The notes beneath the pieces were generated by a model. That model saw nothing but the letters and a program-made list of their open reading frames with translations, ran no database searches and was not told where the DNA came from. Positions 53,671 to 63,798 of a stretch of 64,000 nt of DNA are shown here, one piece after another (the first letter of the stretch is position 1; every line of letters begins with the position of its first letter). Source of the DNA: Hippopus hippopus (taxonomy: Eukaryota; Mollusca; Bivalvia; Cardiida; Cardiidae); assembly GCA_946811185.2 (NCBI GenBank), contig OX328107.1, positions 24,325,587 through 24,389,586 on the forward strand. The letters run 5' to 3'. A program made the translations under genes and the position numbers.

Positions 53671-53834
53671 AAAAAAAAGTCCTTCATTCTATTAAATGCA
53701 GGATTGTTTGGTAAGGGTAAAACAATCGGATAAACCCTTTACTCGGCGATTTTCCTTACTTGGTTGGAAACATGTAAACTCAGATGCATACTTCTTGGGG
53801 ATAGGTGGCTAATGTGGTAAAGGGTTCAATGTTT

Positions 53835-54000
53835 GTTTGGTGTTTAACATTGTTTTCAACACTATTTCAGTTATATCACTCTGGCCACTGCACCTATCTA
53901 TGCTTTCCTAGACATTCTCTAACGAGTACTTTGAACAATGTTTTTCCCTTGCCACTGGCTGCTTTCCAACACAACTATCGCCAAAACAATGATCAGCAGG
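53835..54000 (-). repeat. S1 SINE, 3' half
   Basis: ggtgtttaacattgttttcaac to acaatgatcagcagg; head absent. Confidence 0.78.
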
Positions 54001-54084
54001 TTCCATGTTAAAAGATCGAACTGGACAAGTGATATTCAGTCATACAAAAATATATGTGTTTATTCAATGTGTAAAAGAAACTGA

Positions 54085-54210
54085 ATGGTATTTCATGCCA
54101 TTTTCAACATTAATTCAGTCTTATCACAGCAACAGCTCAAATGTTCATTTACACTGCGGGTTTTACCAGTACTAGGCTCGGGCTCTGAAACGTCATGCTC
54201 ATGGAACTGT
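54085..54210 (-). repeat. S2 SINE, 3' half
   Basis: gaatggtatttcatgccatt, cacagcaacagctcaaatgttc, gggttttaccagtactaggctc. Confidence 0.7.
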
Positions 54211-54220
54211 TGGCAACATT

Positions 54221-54484
54221 ATAAGTTTTTACCTGACAAAAAGTCTTAATATTGTCTAATTTCAAAGCATTTGCAGCATTAATTGTGGCTCCACCTACAG
54301 GATTTATGTCTCTGAGCGGGTAGAAAACATTAAAGAAAAGGAGCAAATGCTGGATACCAGAACTTTCTTCTTTTCCCTCAATGCTTTCCACAGAAGCAGC
54401 TTTTCTTACGGTCATTAAAACTCTAGACTGTTTGGTAAAGGTTTAAAGGTTGTAAAAACTTGGTATTGTTTGGTAAACAGTCAA
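54221..54484 (+). repeat. Family A MITE plus an orphan right end
   Basis: Forward copy 54221-54446, followed by gttgtaaaaacttggtattgtttggtaaacag, the end of another copy. Confidence 0.75.
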
Positions 54485-55026
54485 CTCTTTACCGGAAAAC
54501 AAAATTTTAGTTGATTGATTGTATGGCGTTTAACGCCATTTTCAACATTATTTCAGTTATATCGTGGCGGCCAGTGTACCTATCCATGCTTTCCTGGAGT
54601 CTCTTTTACCAGTACTCCGCACAATATTCTTTCCAAGCCAATGGCTGCTTTCCTACATAGCCATCGTCGAGACAATGGTCAGCGGTGGGAGAGGAATGAA
54701 TCCTGTCGCAATGACTATCATCAATCCTTAGAAAGAAATTGGCCGAGCCAGGGATCGAACCCACGACCTCCTGTTCTCAAGTCTTGCATGCAACAGACTG
54801 AGCTACCGGCGCTCGGCACAAAATTTTAGACTGGTCAAAATTGAAAGCATTTGTAGACTACATTAAATTTAGCTGAAATGATGGTAATTGTCTGTTAAAG
54901 TGTACAAAACCTTGTGGGTAAAGGAGAAAATGCTGGTTACCAGCATTTTCTCCTTTTCCCACAAGGTTTTCAAAAGACTATTTCGGCAGGGTTGGTAAAA
55001 CTTGGGATTAAGCGGTAAAGAGTTAA
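54481..55026 (+). repeat. Family A MITE split by an S1 SINE
   Basis: Left 30 bases at 54481-54510, remainder 54818-55026 with a perfect hairpin and TTAA at the right. Confidence 0.92.
54511..54817 (-). repeat. S1 SINE, full-length with target duplication
   Basis: 307 bp. Flanked by a 12-bp duplication acaaaattttag (54499-54510, 54818-54829) taken from family A. On the minus strand the head has ggtagctcagtctgttgca (A-box) and ggttcgatccctgg (B-box); tail ggcgttaaacgccatacaat. Confidence 0.95.
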
Positions 55027-55302
55027 TAAATATCCTCATATTTGAAGGGTTGAAATACATGACGATAACGGTCTTCAATAATAAAACCCTTGATGACAGA
55101 TAATTAGACTGGGAGATAAAAATCAAATCGACCAAGGAATTTTATCAGTTAACCGTGCCGGACTGTCATCTCATTATTAGATCAATTGTTGGCTCAAGAG
55201 TGGAGTATATACATTGCAGTTCATGTAATATTTACCCTGGTATTAGAGTTAACTCTTTCAGCCCCAAACATTTTGAGTCAACCTCTTTTAACGGCTTTCT
55301 AC

Positions 55303-55505
55303 AATCACGGACAGAGGTGTCTGCCTCATAACCAAAAGGTCCCGAGTTTGAGACTCAGGAACAGGTGTCAACTTTGGGATTTTTCAATGGCCCACACATT
55401 CTGCGCGAGTACTGGTGTAGTTCCAGGAAGCAGAACAGAGAAAGATTAGTACATGTATAATCTGTAAGAACTTGTTTCTTTGTCGATGTAAAATAAATAT
55501 ATTTA
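55303..55505 (+). repeat. S3 tRNA-derived SINE
   Basis: Head acagaggtgtctgcctcataa and cgagtttgagactc, body tcaactttgggatttttcaatggcccacaca, tail aacttgtttc..gtaaaataaat. Second copy on the minus strand at 62395-62604. Confidence 0.8.
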
Positions 55506-55578
55506 AAGTAAACTTTCAATGGCTGAAAATACAATCCACTGAAAGAATTTTTTCTCTTAAAGGCTTGATGAAACAAGC

Positions 55579-55640
55579 AGACAGTATAGATCCAAGATCA
55601 AACTACACATTCTATGCAGTCTGATCTTGATCAATGCCAT
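55579..55640. repeat. Family D palindrome
   Basis: agtatagatccaagatcaaact / tgcagtctgatcttgatca. Confidence 0.75.
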
Positions 55641-55726
55641 CAACAAAAGCTTGTTTTCCCCTATGGCGATGAAAGGGTTAATAATGGTATGATTTTTGAT
55701 GAAAAAAAGAACTATGAATTTTCAGC

Positions 55727-56257
55727 CTTGAGGAAAAAAAGCCCATTCAAACAATGTGAGAAAAAGGAGAAAATGCTGGTTCTCACACTTTTTTCTTAAC
55801 CATTTAAAGCAAAATTTGCATCATTTGCACCAAATTTGCCGCGTGCAAATGCATTTGATTTGGACTGCCAGTCTGGGATAAGATTTTGTGGTGTTTGATA
55901 AAGAGGTAAAAGGTTAAAATTGCAGAATAGGTATGTGGCTAATCCTTAAACACCTTCTGTTCCCGAACCGCAGTTTATTTATTTTCAATTTCGGATTATG
56001 AGACACTAAAGTGACTGAAAATTGTATTTTCATCCTACAATATTTTGCTTAAAACCTTTACCACAAGATCTCAAGTTTTAACAACCCTTAGAAAGACGGC
56101 TATTGTGCCGGTAACCAGCATTTTCTCCTTTCCCCATAATGTTTTCAAACCTTTCATAGAAAAAATCCAGTCATTTCAGCCATACTTAATATATGTTGCC
56201 TGCAAACGCTTTTAATTTGGATGAGTCTGAATTTTTTTCGTTTGGTAAAGAGTTAAT
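55727..56257 (-). repeat. Two family A MITEs, reverse
   Basis: 55727-55910 (half hairpin) and 56051-56257 (left hairpin arm lost; ggtaaagagttaa end). Confidence 0.76.
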
Positions 56258-56401
56258 TTACTTTTATGTCGAGATAATTGCAGAGTATTAAATTACATTT
56301 GTCTCAATTGAAAAAAATGTGCAAAAAACCGAATAGAGCTCAGAGGATATGAATTTTCCTTTCAATATGAATGAATCCCAAAAACTGTTGATTAGTAAAG
56401 G

Positions 56402-56540
56402 TTAACTCTTTACCAAATGACAAAATTTTAAACTGGTCCCAACTGAAAGCATCTGGCCAGTTGGTGTTGAACCCACAACCACCAGTTCATGAGTCAGAAA
56501 GGCTAACCACTCAGCATTTTCTCCATTTTTCACAATGTTC
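56402..56540 (+). repeat. Family A fragments around an S4 head
   Basis: Left arm ttaactctttaccaaatgac...gaaagcatctgg, then S4 on the minus strand (56455-56515: ctgagtggttagcctttctg, ggttgtgggttcaaca), then cattttctccatttttcac. Confidence 0.65.
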
Positions 56541-56622
56541 TCTACCTAATGAAAGAGCAAGAGCACCCAATGCAGAAGCAAACACTCAGCTGCAGGTGCT
56601 TGATTTTCAGTGAACTCTTAAT

Positions 56623-57865
56623 CAAACAAGAGGGCCATGATGGCCCTGGAGTCATTCACCTGAGTCTTTTGACCAAACATGACCCATTTTCAATCTCTTT
56701 TGAGATATTATGACAAACATTCTACCAAGATTTTTCTGAGTATTTGACTGAAAAAAAAAAAGGTTTTTTGAAGATTTGACTCAGTGACCTAGTTATTGAC
56801 CCTAAATGATCCACTTGCAAACTGGTCCAAGAAATCATCAAGACAAATATTCTGACCAAGTTTCATGAGTATAGGATTGAAAATGTGGCCTCTAGAGCAT
56901 ATACAAGGTTTTTCTAAGATTTGACCTAGTGACCTAGATTTTCACCTGACATAACCCATTTTTAAACTAATGCAAGATATAATCAAGACAAATATTCTGA
57001 CCAACTTTCAAGAGTTTTGGACTGAAAATGTGGTCTCTACAGCCTACACAAGGTTTTTGTAAGATATAACCTAGTGACCTAGTTTTCGACCTAACATGAC
57101 CCATTTTTGAAGTCTTCCGAGATATCATCAACACAAACATTCTGACTAACTTTCAAGAATTTTGGACAGAAAATGTGGCCTCTAGAGCGTACACAAGGTT
57201 TTTCTAAGATTTGACCTAGTGACCTAGTTATTGACCCTACATGACCCATTTTCGAACTCGTCCGATATATCATCAAGACAAAGATTCTGACCAATTTTCA
57301 GGAGTTTTGGACTGAAAATGTGGCCTCTTGAGCGTACACAAGGTTTTTCTAAAATTTGACCTAGTGACCTAGTTTTTGACCCGACATGACCTAATTTCGA
57401 ACTCATCTGAGGTATCATCAAGACAAACATTCTGACCAACTTTCCAGAGTTTTGGACAGAAAATGTGGCTTCTAGAGCGTACACAAGGTTTTTGTAAGAT
57501 TTGACCTAATGACCTACTTTTTGATCCGACATGGCCCATTTTCAAAGTCATTCAAGATATCATCAAGACAAACATTCTGACCAAGTTTCAGGAGTTTTGG
57601 ACTGAAAATGTGGCCTCTAGAGCGTACACAAGGTTTTTCTAAGATTTGACCTAGTGACCTAGATTTTGACCCGACATGACCCAATTTCGAACTCGTCCAA
57701 GATATCATCAAGATAAACATTCTGACTAAGTTTCATGAGTATCGGACTGAAAATGTGGCCTCTAGAGCGTACACAAGGTAAAAGTTGACGACGCACGACG
57801 CACGCCTGACACAGCACGATCACAAAAGCTCACCTTGAGCACTTCGTGCTCAGGTGAGCTAAAAA
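56623..57865 (+). repeat. H-type element with 145-bp tandem array
   Basis: Left end caagagggccatgatggccctgg. Seven successive copies of ttctgac(c/t)aa(g/c)ttt at 56850, 56995, 57140, 57285, 57430, 57575 and 57720, exactly 145 bp apart. Right end cttgagcacttcgtgctcagg hairpin then tgagctaaaaa. Non-coding; the open frames on the minus strand come from the periodicity. Confidence 0.92.
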
Positions 57866-57867
57866 GG

Positions 57868-58096
57868 GTGAATAACTGTGTCAAAAATGCTTTGATGGTT
57901 ATCTGTTCTTCTTGTATGGGTTCCCCTTTTGATATTTAACAAGTTTGAAGTACAGACTGTACTGGTAAATATCTTCAGTAACAACAGAGATACTGTAAAA
58001 TGTCCAACTTTTTGCATGAAGATGACAGCGCAGAGGCAGAAGACAACAGGGCTACGGCTATTATAACTTCACATTCTCTTAGAAAACAGGCGAGCT
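57868..58096 (-). repeat. J repeat, inverted copy
   Basis: Shares ttgatggttatctgttctt, gggttccccttttgatattta and gtaaatatcttcagtaacaa with the reverse complement of 15780-16160; ends gcgagctaaaaa. Confidence 0.65.
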
Positions 58097-58413
58097 AAAA
58101 ATTTCATGTTTAGAGTAACACTTAATTATTGTCTGCATTTACTTTAAGTTTGGACAAGACCAAGTTTTTATATGTGGTAAAGGGTTAACTCTTTACCACA
58201 CAACAAAAATGTAGACTTTTCCAAATTGAAAGCATTTGCAGACGACAACTTAAATGTGGCTCAAATAATGGAATTTGTTTCTGATAGGGAAGAAAACATT
58301 GTTGGAAAAGAAGAAAATCCTGGTTACCAGCATTTTCTACTTTTTCCACAATGTTTTCAAAAGGCTTCTTTCTCAGGGTCGTTAAAAGTCAGTGTTGTGT
58401 GGTAAAGAGTTAA
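58095..58413. repeat. Family A remnant and full forward copy
   Basis: Reverse right part 58095-58188, sharing TTAA 58185-58188 with a complete forward copy 58185-58413. Hairpin of the latter slightly mismatched. Confidence 0.88.
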
Positions 58414-58419
58414 AGGAAT

Positions 58420-58745
58420 GTTCAGAGATGCGAAAGGTGAGTTTCACTGTCCAGTACACATGACAATCATTGTCAATTTGGCAGCAAATAGCCTGAAGCC
58501 TGGGTTGGGAGCATTTCACTCTACAATACAGACCTAATTATTTCATCCACCTTTGAAGTTTACTACATACCTACTACAAATGTACATGATGACAAGGTTT
58601 TTTTGGGGGTCTTCATTGCCTCACATCTCTAGTTTGCGTTTTTCTGAGGTTGGATATGACATAGGAAAATTCCACCTCTCTCCACAGCCCAAAATACTCA
58701 TCACTGACACTAGGAACCATTATTTAATAAACTTCAATAAACAAG
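58420..58745. other. Unassigned intron or upstream sequence
   Basis: An 81-codon frame at 58553-58798 (+) has no family resemblance and runs into the D palindrome. Confidence 0.4.
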
Positions 58746-58746
58746 C

Positions 58747-58988
58747 AGATGGTATAAATCCAAGATCAGACTGCAGGTTCAGTGCAGTCAGACATTAATC
58801 CATGCAGCCTTCAAAAGTTCCTGGATTGGTATTCACCAACCATTCATTTTATTCCAAGTCTAATTCTAGACGTCTAAAGTAACTTACTTCTGATTGGCTA
58901 AACCTTTTAGCTACTTTCAAATTTAGAAAATTCTTGAGAGTGTGACTAGAAATTTAATGTTCTTAAGAATGTTGAATACACACCCTGT
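58747..58988. repeat. Family D and family C palindromes
   Basis: D at 58747-58807; C copy 58820-58988 with ggtattcaccaaccattc, cttctgattggctaaacc, and gttcttaagaatgttgaataca. Confidence 0.75.
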
Positions 58989-59029
58989 TTTTGCCTGGTT
59001 TAAGCCATTTCTTGAACATCCAATGACAC

Positions 59030-59887
59030 TGATGAAAAAAGCTTTCGGAAATATTGTGGGAGAAGAGGAAAATGCTCGAAACAAGTATTTTCTCCTTTAC
59101 TCATAATTTTTTCTACTGTTATAAAGATAAATCCAATCATTTGGGTGACATTTTTTGTCATCTATAATTCAATGTTTGTAATAATGTATCATTTCCCAGA
59201 AATATTGTTTTCAAATCAGCATTCTTTCTTAACTAAGTAAATTAGTTCCTAAATGAAATTTACTTCTTGACCAAATCATAATGATTTTCAACAAAATGTC
59301 ATGAACCCTATCCTACTAATAGGGAACAATGTGGGAAAAGAAGCAACTGTTTTTTGAAAGAGAATGCTCTTTTTCTAAAGTTGTTCTCAAAAAATGTGAA
59401 CTGCTAGGGACACCAAATGCCATATTTGTACATTAATGGGTGAACTGGTTAGCAAGCAATCCTGAGTTTTAGTGAACCTGAGAGAAGAGAAAAGGCTTAT
59501 GAATACATGGTGGGAAAAGAAGAAAATGCTGATGACCAGCAATTTCTCTTTACCCATCATGTTATCTACCCTATCTTTGATTAAATCCATCATTTGACAC
59601 ACATTCGCCTTCTGCAAATGCTTTGAATTTGGATAAGTCTACTATTTTATTGTCTGGTAAAGAGTTAACAATGTCCTACCCCTTATCAAACATGAATCCT
59701 GTAGTTTTATGACCCTGATGAAGGTAGCTTTAGAAAACATTGTGGGAAAAGGAAGGAGAAACTGCTTGTTAAAACTTTTTTTCCTTTTTCCATTATGCTT
59801 TCTGCCCAAATCAGAAAACCTAAGTATCAATTTGTATCAATATAAAATTTGAATTGTCCCAAATTTTATTGTTTGGTGAAAGGTCAA
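59030..59887 (-). repeat. Three family A MITEs, reverse, decayed
   Basis: Remnant 59030-59180; fuller copies 59445-59669 and 59678-59887. Hairpins partly lost. Confidence 0.75.
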
Positions 59888-60098
59888 TGAAAAAAAGGAA
59901 AATTATAACCTGCTGAACCAGGATCTCCTAAATCAACATCACTGTTTATAAAGACAATAATAGATGACAGATATAAGTATTTTATCTAAGTACTTGTCAG
60001 TAGCTCACAAGGAATAAGTAAAAGGAACTTGACATTTAGTTCGAATTTTGTGACTCTTTATCTTTCTTCATTCTCCCAGCCATGTACATAATCACTGC

Positions 60099-60549
60099 TA
60101 ACTCTTACCAAAAGATAAAAATATCGACTTATCCAAATTGAAAGCATTGCAGTCAACGATTTAATCCTTTATCACACAATCCCAAGATGTAGCAACCCTG
60201 AGAAAGAAAGCTTTTGAAACATTGTGGAAAAAGGAGAAAATGCTGATAAACAGCATTTTCTTATTTTCCAACAATGTTTTCTTATCTTTTACAGACAAAT
60301 CCCATTACATGTGTCACATTTCCTATGTCCTTTGGAAATGCTTCCAATTTGGATCTGTCTAAAAATTTTGTCATGTGGTAAAGATTTAAATGTGACTTAA
60401 ATGATGGAATTTACCTTTGGTAGGTTGGAAAACATTGTGGGAAAAGGAGAAAATGCTGGTTACCAGCATTTTCTCCTTTTCCCATTATGTTTTCAAAAGC
60501 CCTCTTCCTCAAGGTCATCAAAACTTGGGATTGTATGGTAAGGAGTTAA
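60099..60549 (+). repeat. Family A MITE disrupted by another family A copy
   Basis: Left piece 60099-60160, right piece 60386-60549 with a perfect hairpin. Joined, they give the family sequence gcagtcaacgatTTAAatgtgac. Confidence 0.92.
60161..60389 (-). repeat. Family A MITE, full reverse copy nested in family A
   Basis: TTAA at both ends (60161-60164, 60386-60389). Hairpin atgctgataaacagcat. Confidence 0.93.
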
Positions 60550-60746
60550 ATGATGACCCTGTACACCAAACCAAATGACATGAACCTCCACACTGAATAG
60601 AATGGAATTGTCTGTTCTTTTTCTTTTAACTCTTAAAAGCTGAATAAGCCCAATGTTGAGACATTTTCAGTCTTGAAATTACACTCAATTTTAGCTATTG
60701 CAATTTCAGCGTTGTTTTTGTCTAAAATAAAATGTCTCAGAAGAGG

Positions 60747-60812
60747 AGACAGTGTAAGTCAAAGATCAGACTGAATGTTTTGTGCTGTTTGATCTTGATC
60801 TACACTGCCCAC
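60747..60812. repeat. Family D palindrome
   Basis: acagtgtaagtcaaagatcag / tgatcttgatctacactgc. Confidence 0.78.
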
Positions 60813-60879
60813 AAAGGCAACAGTTATTCAAGTTGTGAAAGGGGCTTCAATGGTAAATAATTCTTCGCTGTATTTGAAA

Positions 60880-61080
60880 ATACTGGGACAAAAGAAGCAA
60901 CTGCTCCCTTTCCTATAATTGAGAGAAAAGAACAAGATGCAAGTAACAACATTTTTCTCATTCTACCATAATGTTTTCTACCCTTTCAAAAAGAAAATCC
61001 AATCATCACAGTCAATCCACAGTCAATTTGCTGTCTGCAGTGCTCTGAAAATGGCTAAGTCTAAAAATTTTGTTGTCTGA
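60880..61080 (-). repeat. Family A MITE, degenerate
   Basis: ataatgttttctaccctttcaaaaag, gtctgcagtgctctgaaaatgg, aaattttgttgtctg in reverse-copy order. Confidence 0.7.
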
Positions 61081-61094
61081 GTTGTCAGTTAGTT

Positions 61095-61424
61095 GGGCAC
61101 TTTTCAATCTTAGCTCATCCTTGTTAAACAACTTTGAAACCGATCCTTTAACTCTTTACCAAACAACAAAAATTTTAAACTTGTCAAAATTGGATGCATT
61201 TGCAGAAAGACAAACTGAATGGGACTCAAACCATGCCATTGTCTATGAAAGGATAGTAAACATTGTGGGAAAAGGAGAAAATGCAGGTTACCAGCATTTT
61301 CTCCTTTTCCCACATTCGTTAAAACTCAGGATTGTTTGGTAAAGGGCTAAGGTCACCTTTCACTTTTTAAGGGCACTTTTCAATCTTAGCTCATCCTTGT
61401 CAAACAACTTTGAAACCAATCCTT
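61095..61424 (+). repeat. 54-bp direct duplication flanking a family A MITE
   Basis: gggcacttttcaatcttagc...gaaaccgatcct at 61095-61148 and 61371-61424 with few differences. The full A copy 61148-61350 (short right arm, perfect hairpin) lies between. Confidence 0.85.
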
Positions 61425-61583
61425 TTTAAGGTCTGATTGGTCAAAATTGCAAGTCATCATAGAGAGAAAAACCCACAAATATTTGAAAACCAAGGTCATC
61501 AATGTTTTTCAACTACCAGTAGATTATAAATTACCTCTTGAAAAACCTAGTGTTTTGAATTCTGAGAAAATCTCTACTTTGTC

Positions 61584-61812
61584 TTAACTCTTTACCACAC
61601 AATCCCCAGTTTTAACTACACTGAGAAAGAAAGCTTTTGAAAACATTCTGGGAAAAGGAGAAAATGCTGGTAACCAGCATTTTCTCCTTTTTCCATAATG
61701 TTTTCTACCCTATCAAAGAAAATTTGTACCATTTGAGCCACATTGAAATTGCCGTCTGCAAATGCTTTCAATTTGGACAAGGCTGAAATTTTGTCGTCTG
61801 GTAAAGGGTTAA
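61584..61812 (-). repeat. Family A MITE, full reverse copy
   Basis: TTAA at both ends, 229 bp, hairpin intact. Confidence 0.92.
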
Positions 61813-61824
61813 AATCAGATTTTT

Positions 61825-62196
61825 ACCAAAATTTTTCTTCTTTTCCGGAATTCCCACCATGTTTTCTACCCTTCCAAAAGCAAATCCTATAATATTTATC
61901 TCATTTAATTTGTCGTATTCAAATGTTTCCAATTCAGACAATTCTAAAATTTTGCTGTCTGGTAAAGGGTTAACTCTTTATCACACAACAATAATGCAGA
62001 CTTGTCCGAATTGACAGCATTCGCAGAGGACAATTTACATGTTTCTCAAATAATGGAATTTGTCTCCGATATGATTGAAAGCATTGTGGGAAAAGGAGAA
62101 AATGCTGGTTACCAGCATTTTCTTCTTTTCTCACAATGCTTTCAAAAGGCTTCTTTCTCAGGTTCGTTAAGACTGCATAGCATTGTAAAGGGTGAA
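61825..62196. repeat. Two family A MITEs
   Basis: Reverse right part 61825-61973 sharing TTAA 61970-61973 with a forward copy 61970-62196 (good hairpin, right end decayed to gggtgaa). Confidence 0.87.
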
Positions 62197-62394
62197 ATAA
62201 GAATACACAACAGTTACTGTAATACTGGAGTATATGGCTAATTGGTTGACATGTACATGTATAAGATTTGACAGCAACCTGTCTAACCATCATGTCACTT
62301 CCAGGACATTTATGTAGGCAGTGATCAAACAAACCCATTCCTCCACAGATACCTTGTCTGATCGTGTCTACTATTTGCTGACATTAGCTTTAGT

Positions 62395-62604
62395 TTAGTT
62401 TAAACACATTTATTTTACATTACATATTTATTTCACATTTATTGAGAAACAAGTTCTTACAACTTATACTAATCTCTCTGGATTCTGCTACCTGGGAACA
62501 ACACCAATGTGTGGGCCAATGAAAAATCCCAAAGTTGAGACCCGCTTCCGGGTATCAAACTCTGGACCTTATGGTTAAGAAGCCGACATTTTACCTCACA
62601 ACCA
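62395..62604 (-). repeat. S3 tRNA-derived SINE, minus copy
   Basis: On the minus strand: gttgtgaggtaaaatgtcgg, gtccagagtttgatacccgg, tcaactttgggatttttcat, tail with repeated aataaat. Confidence 0.8.
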
Positions 62605-62860
62605 TGGACACCACATTTGGTGACACGTCAATAACAGTCCAGAAAACTCAATACTTTAATGTCTTTTTCAAGAATGAAATTTTTTAATGCATTTACATGG
62701 AACAGACAAGCACTCAAAATTTGGACAAACCTTATTCATATAATTATCATATCATAATAACATTTATAATGAAGTGTAGTCAGTAGTCTTAAACCTAAAA
62801 GGGTAAACCAAGAGATGAGACATATTCTGTCACAAAGCAGCATCAAATTCTACATCTTCC
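62605..62860. other. Unassigned sequence
   Basis: AT-rich; nothing recognised. Confidence 0.4.
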
Positions 62861-62863
62861 TAA

Positions 62864-63083
62864 GGCCTAAAAAAAATTATCTGTGTTTAGGGTTTCCCTA
62901 CCCTACCTAGAAAATGCTGCTGACCCTAATCTTTTTACGCTACAATTTAAAAAATAATATCTGTCGGATATGACTTCGGTACATGGTCCATGTAAAAAGT
63001 TTCTGGAAAAAAAAAATCCCTACCTACCCTACCTACAGCATCTCGGACCGAAACCCTAAACACGTGCATTTTTTTGTTAGGCC
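62864..63083 (+). repeat. Element K, complete, with 3-bp duplication
   Basis: 220 bp; ends ggcctaaaaaaaattat / tttttgttaggcc, flanked by TAA at 62861-62863 and 63084-63086. Inner ttagggtttccctaccctacc. Confidence 0.88.
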
Positions 63084-63089
63084 TAAATA

Positions 63090-63420
63090 CTGGAACAAAT
63101 ATCAACGCTATGAACATTGGAAATCTGTGCCCGGTTTCACAAAAAAGTCTCATTCTGCTGACTCAGTGAACTCAGAAAATGAGAATGTCACAAGTTTGTT
63201 TATGTTTGTGAAATGCGTCTCAAATGATAAATTCAACTAAAGTCACAAATAGAGTCTGTCCGCAGATTTGAGCTAAATAAGAGACTTAAGTTTTTTTGTG
63301 AAACTGGACCCTTGTCAGATCTTAACTGTTAGAGCGCCCAATAATTCCAACAGACATTTTCAATTTTCAAGGACCAAACTAATTGAATTTTCTTTTGTCA
63401 AAGGATAATTACCTCAGCAA
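63090..63420. other. Unassigned sequence with a short inverted repeat
   Basis: cccggtttcacaaaaaagtct (63130) and agacttaagtttttttgtga (63281-63300) are loosely inverted, suggesting an old MITE of about 180 bp. Confidence 0.45.
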
Positions 63421-63422
63421 AA

Positions 63423-63486
63423 CAAACTTTAGATCAATGATCAAACTGCACATTTTGTGCAGTCTGTAAAGTGTTCATTGATCTGA
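63423..63486. repeat. Family D palindrome, diverged
   Basis: tagatcaatgatcaaactgcac / gtgcagtctgtaaagtgttcattgatct; a short insert in the right arm. Confidence 0.68.
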
Positions 63487-63798
63487 ATAGGCCCAAAAAA
63501 ATATTGTTGTAATTCGCACTTCAAGGGTTAAAACAGTGAAAAAGAAAATGACAACAATTTGATAAACTGCTCAGATGAATGTATTCTGTAATTCACAAAT
63601 AGACAAGATGTTAAAGGAGCTTTCTGCTGGTGAAAGACGGAAGGTTATAAGCCATATCACAAAATGAAAAAGATGAATATGAAAATCCAATTCTATTCCT
63701 GTCACACTCACCTGAATAATTACCTTACTGAATGACATACTGCACATCCATTCTTTATCACACAATATCCTTCCCAATAACTATGCAAATCAACCATT

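Noticed and set aside
28010..54829. Frames of 104-116 codons ending PPVLKSC...TELP
   Set aside because: Antisense reading through S1 SINEs and their tRNA-like heads.
57091..57720. Overlapping minus-strand frames repeating SRSLGQILEKPCVRSRGHIF
   Set aside because: They follow the 145-bp tandem array; each frame breaks between units.
59910..59941. 32-bp candidate exon (DVDLGDPGSA)
   Set aside because: Acceptor plausible, but the donor gttata is poor and its outgoing phase gives a stop in exon 53215-53313 with the first AG.
62864..63083. Telomeric repeat (TTTAGGG)
   Set aside because: Single TTTAGGG units inside element K ends, not tandem.
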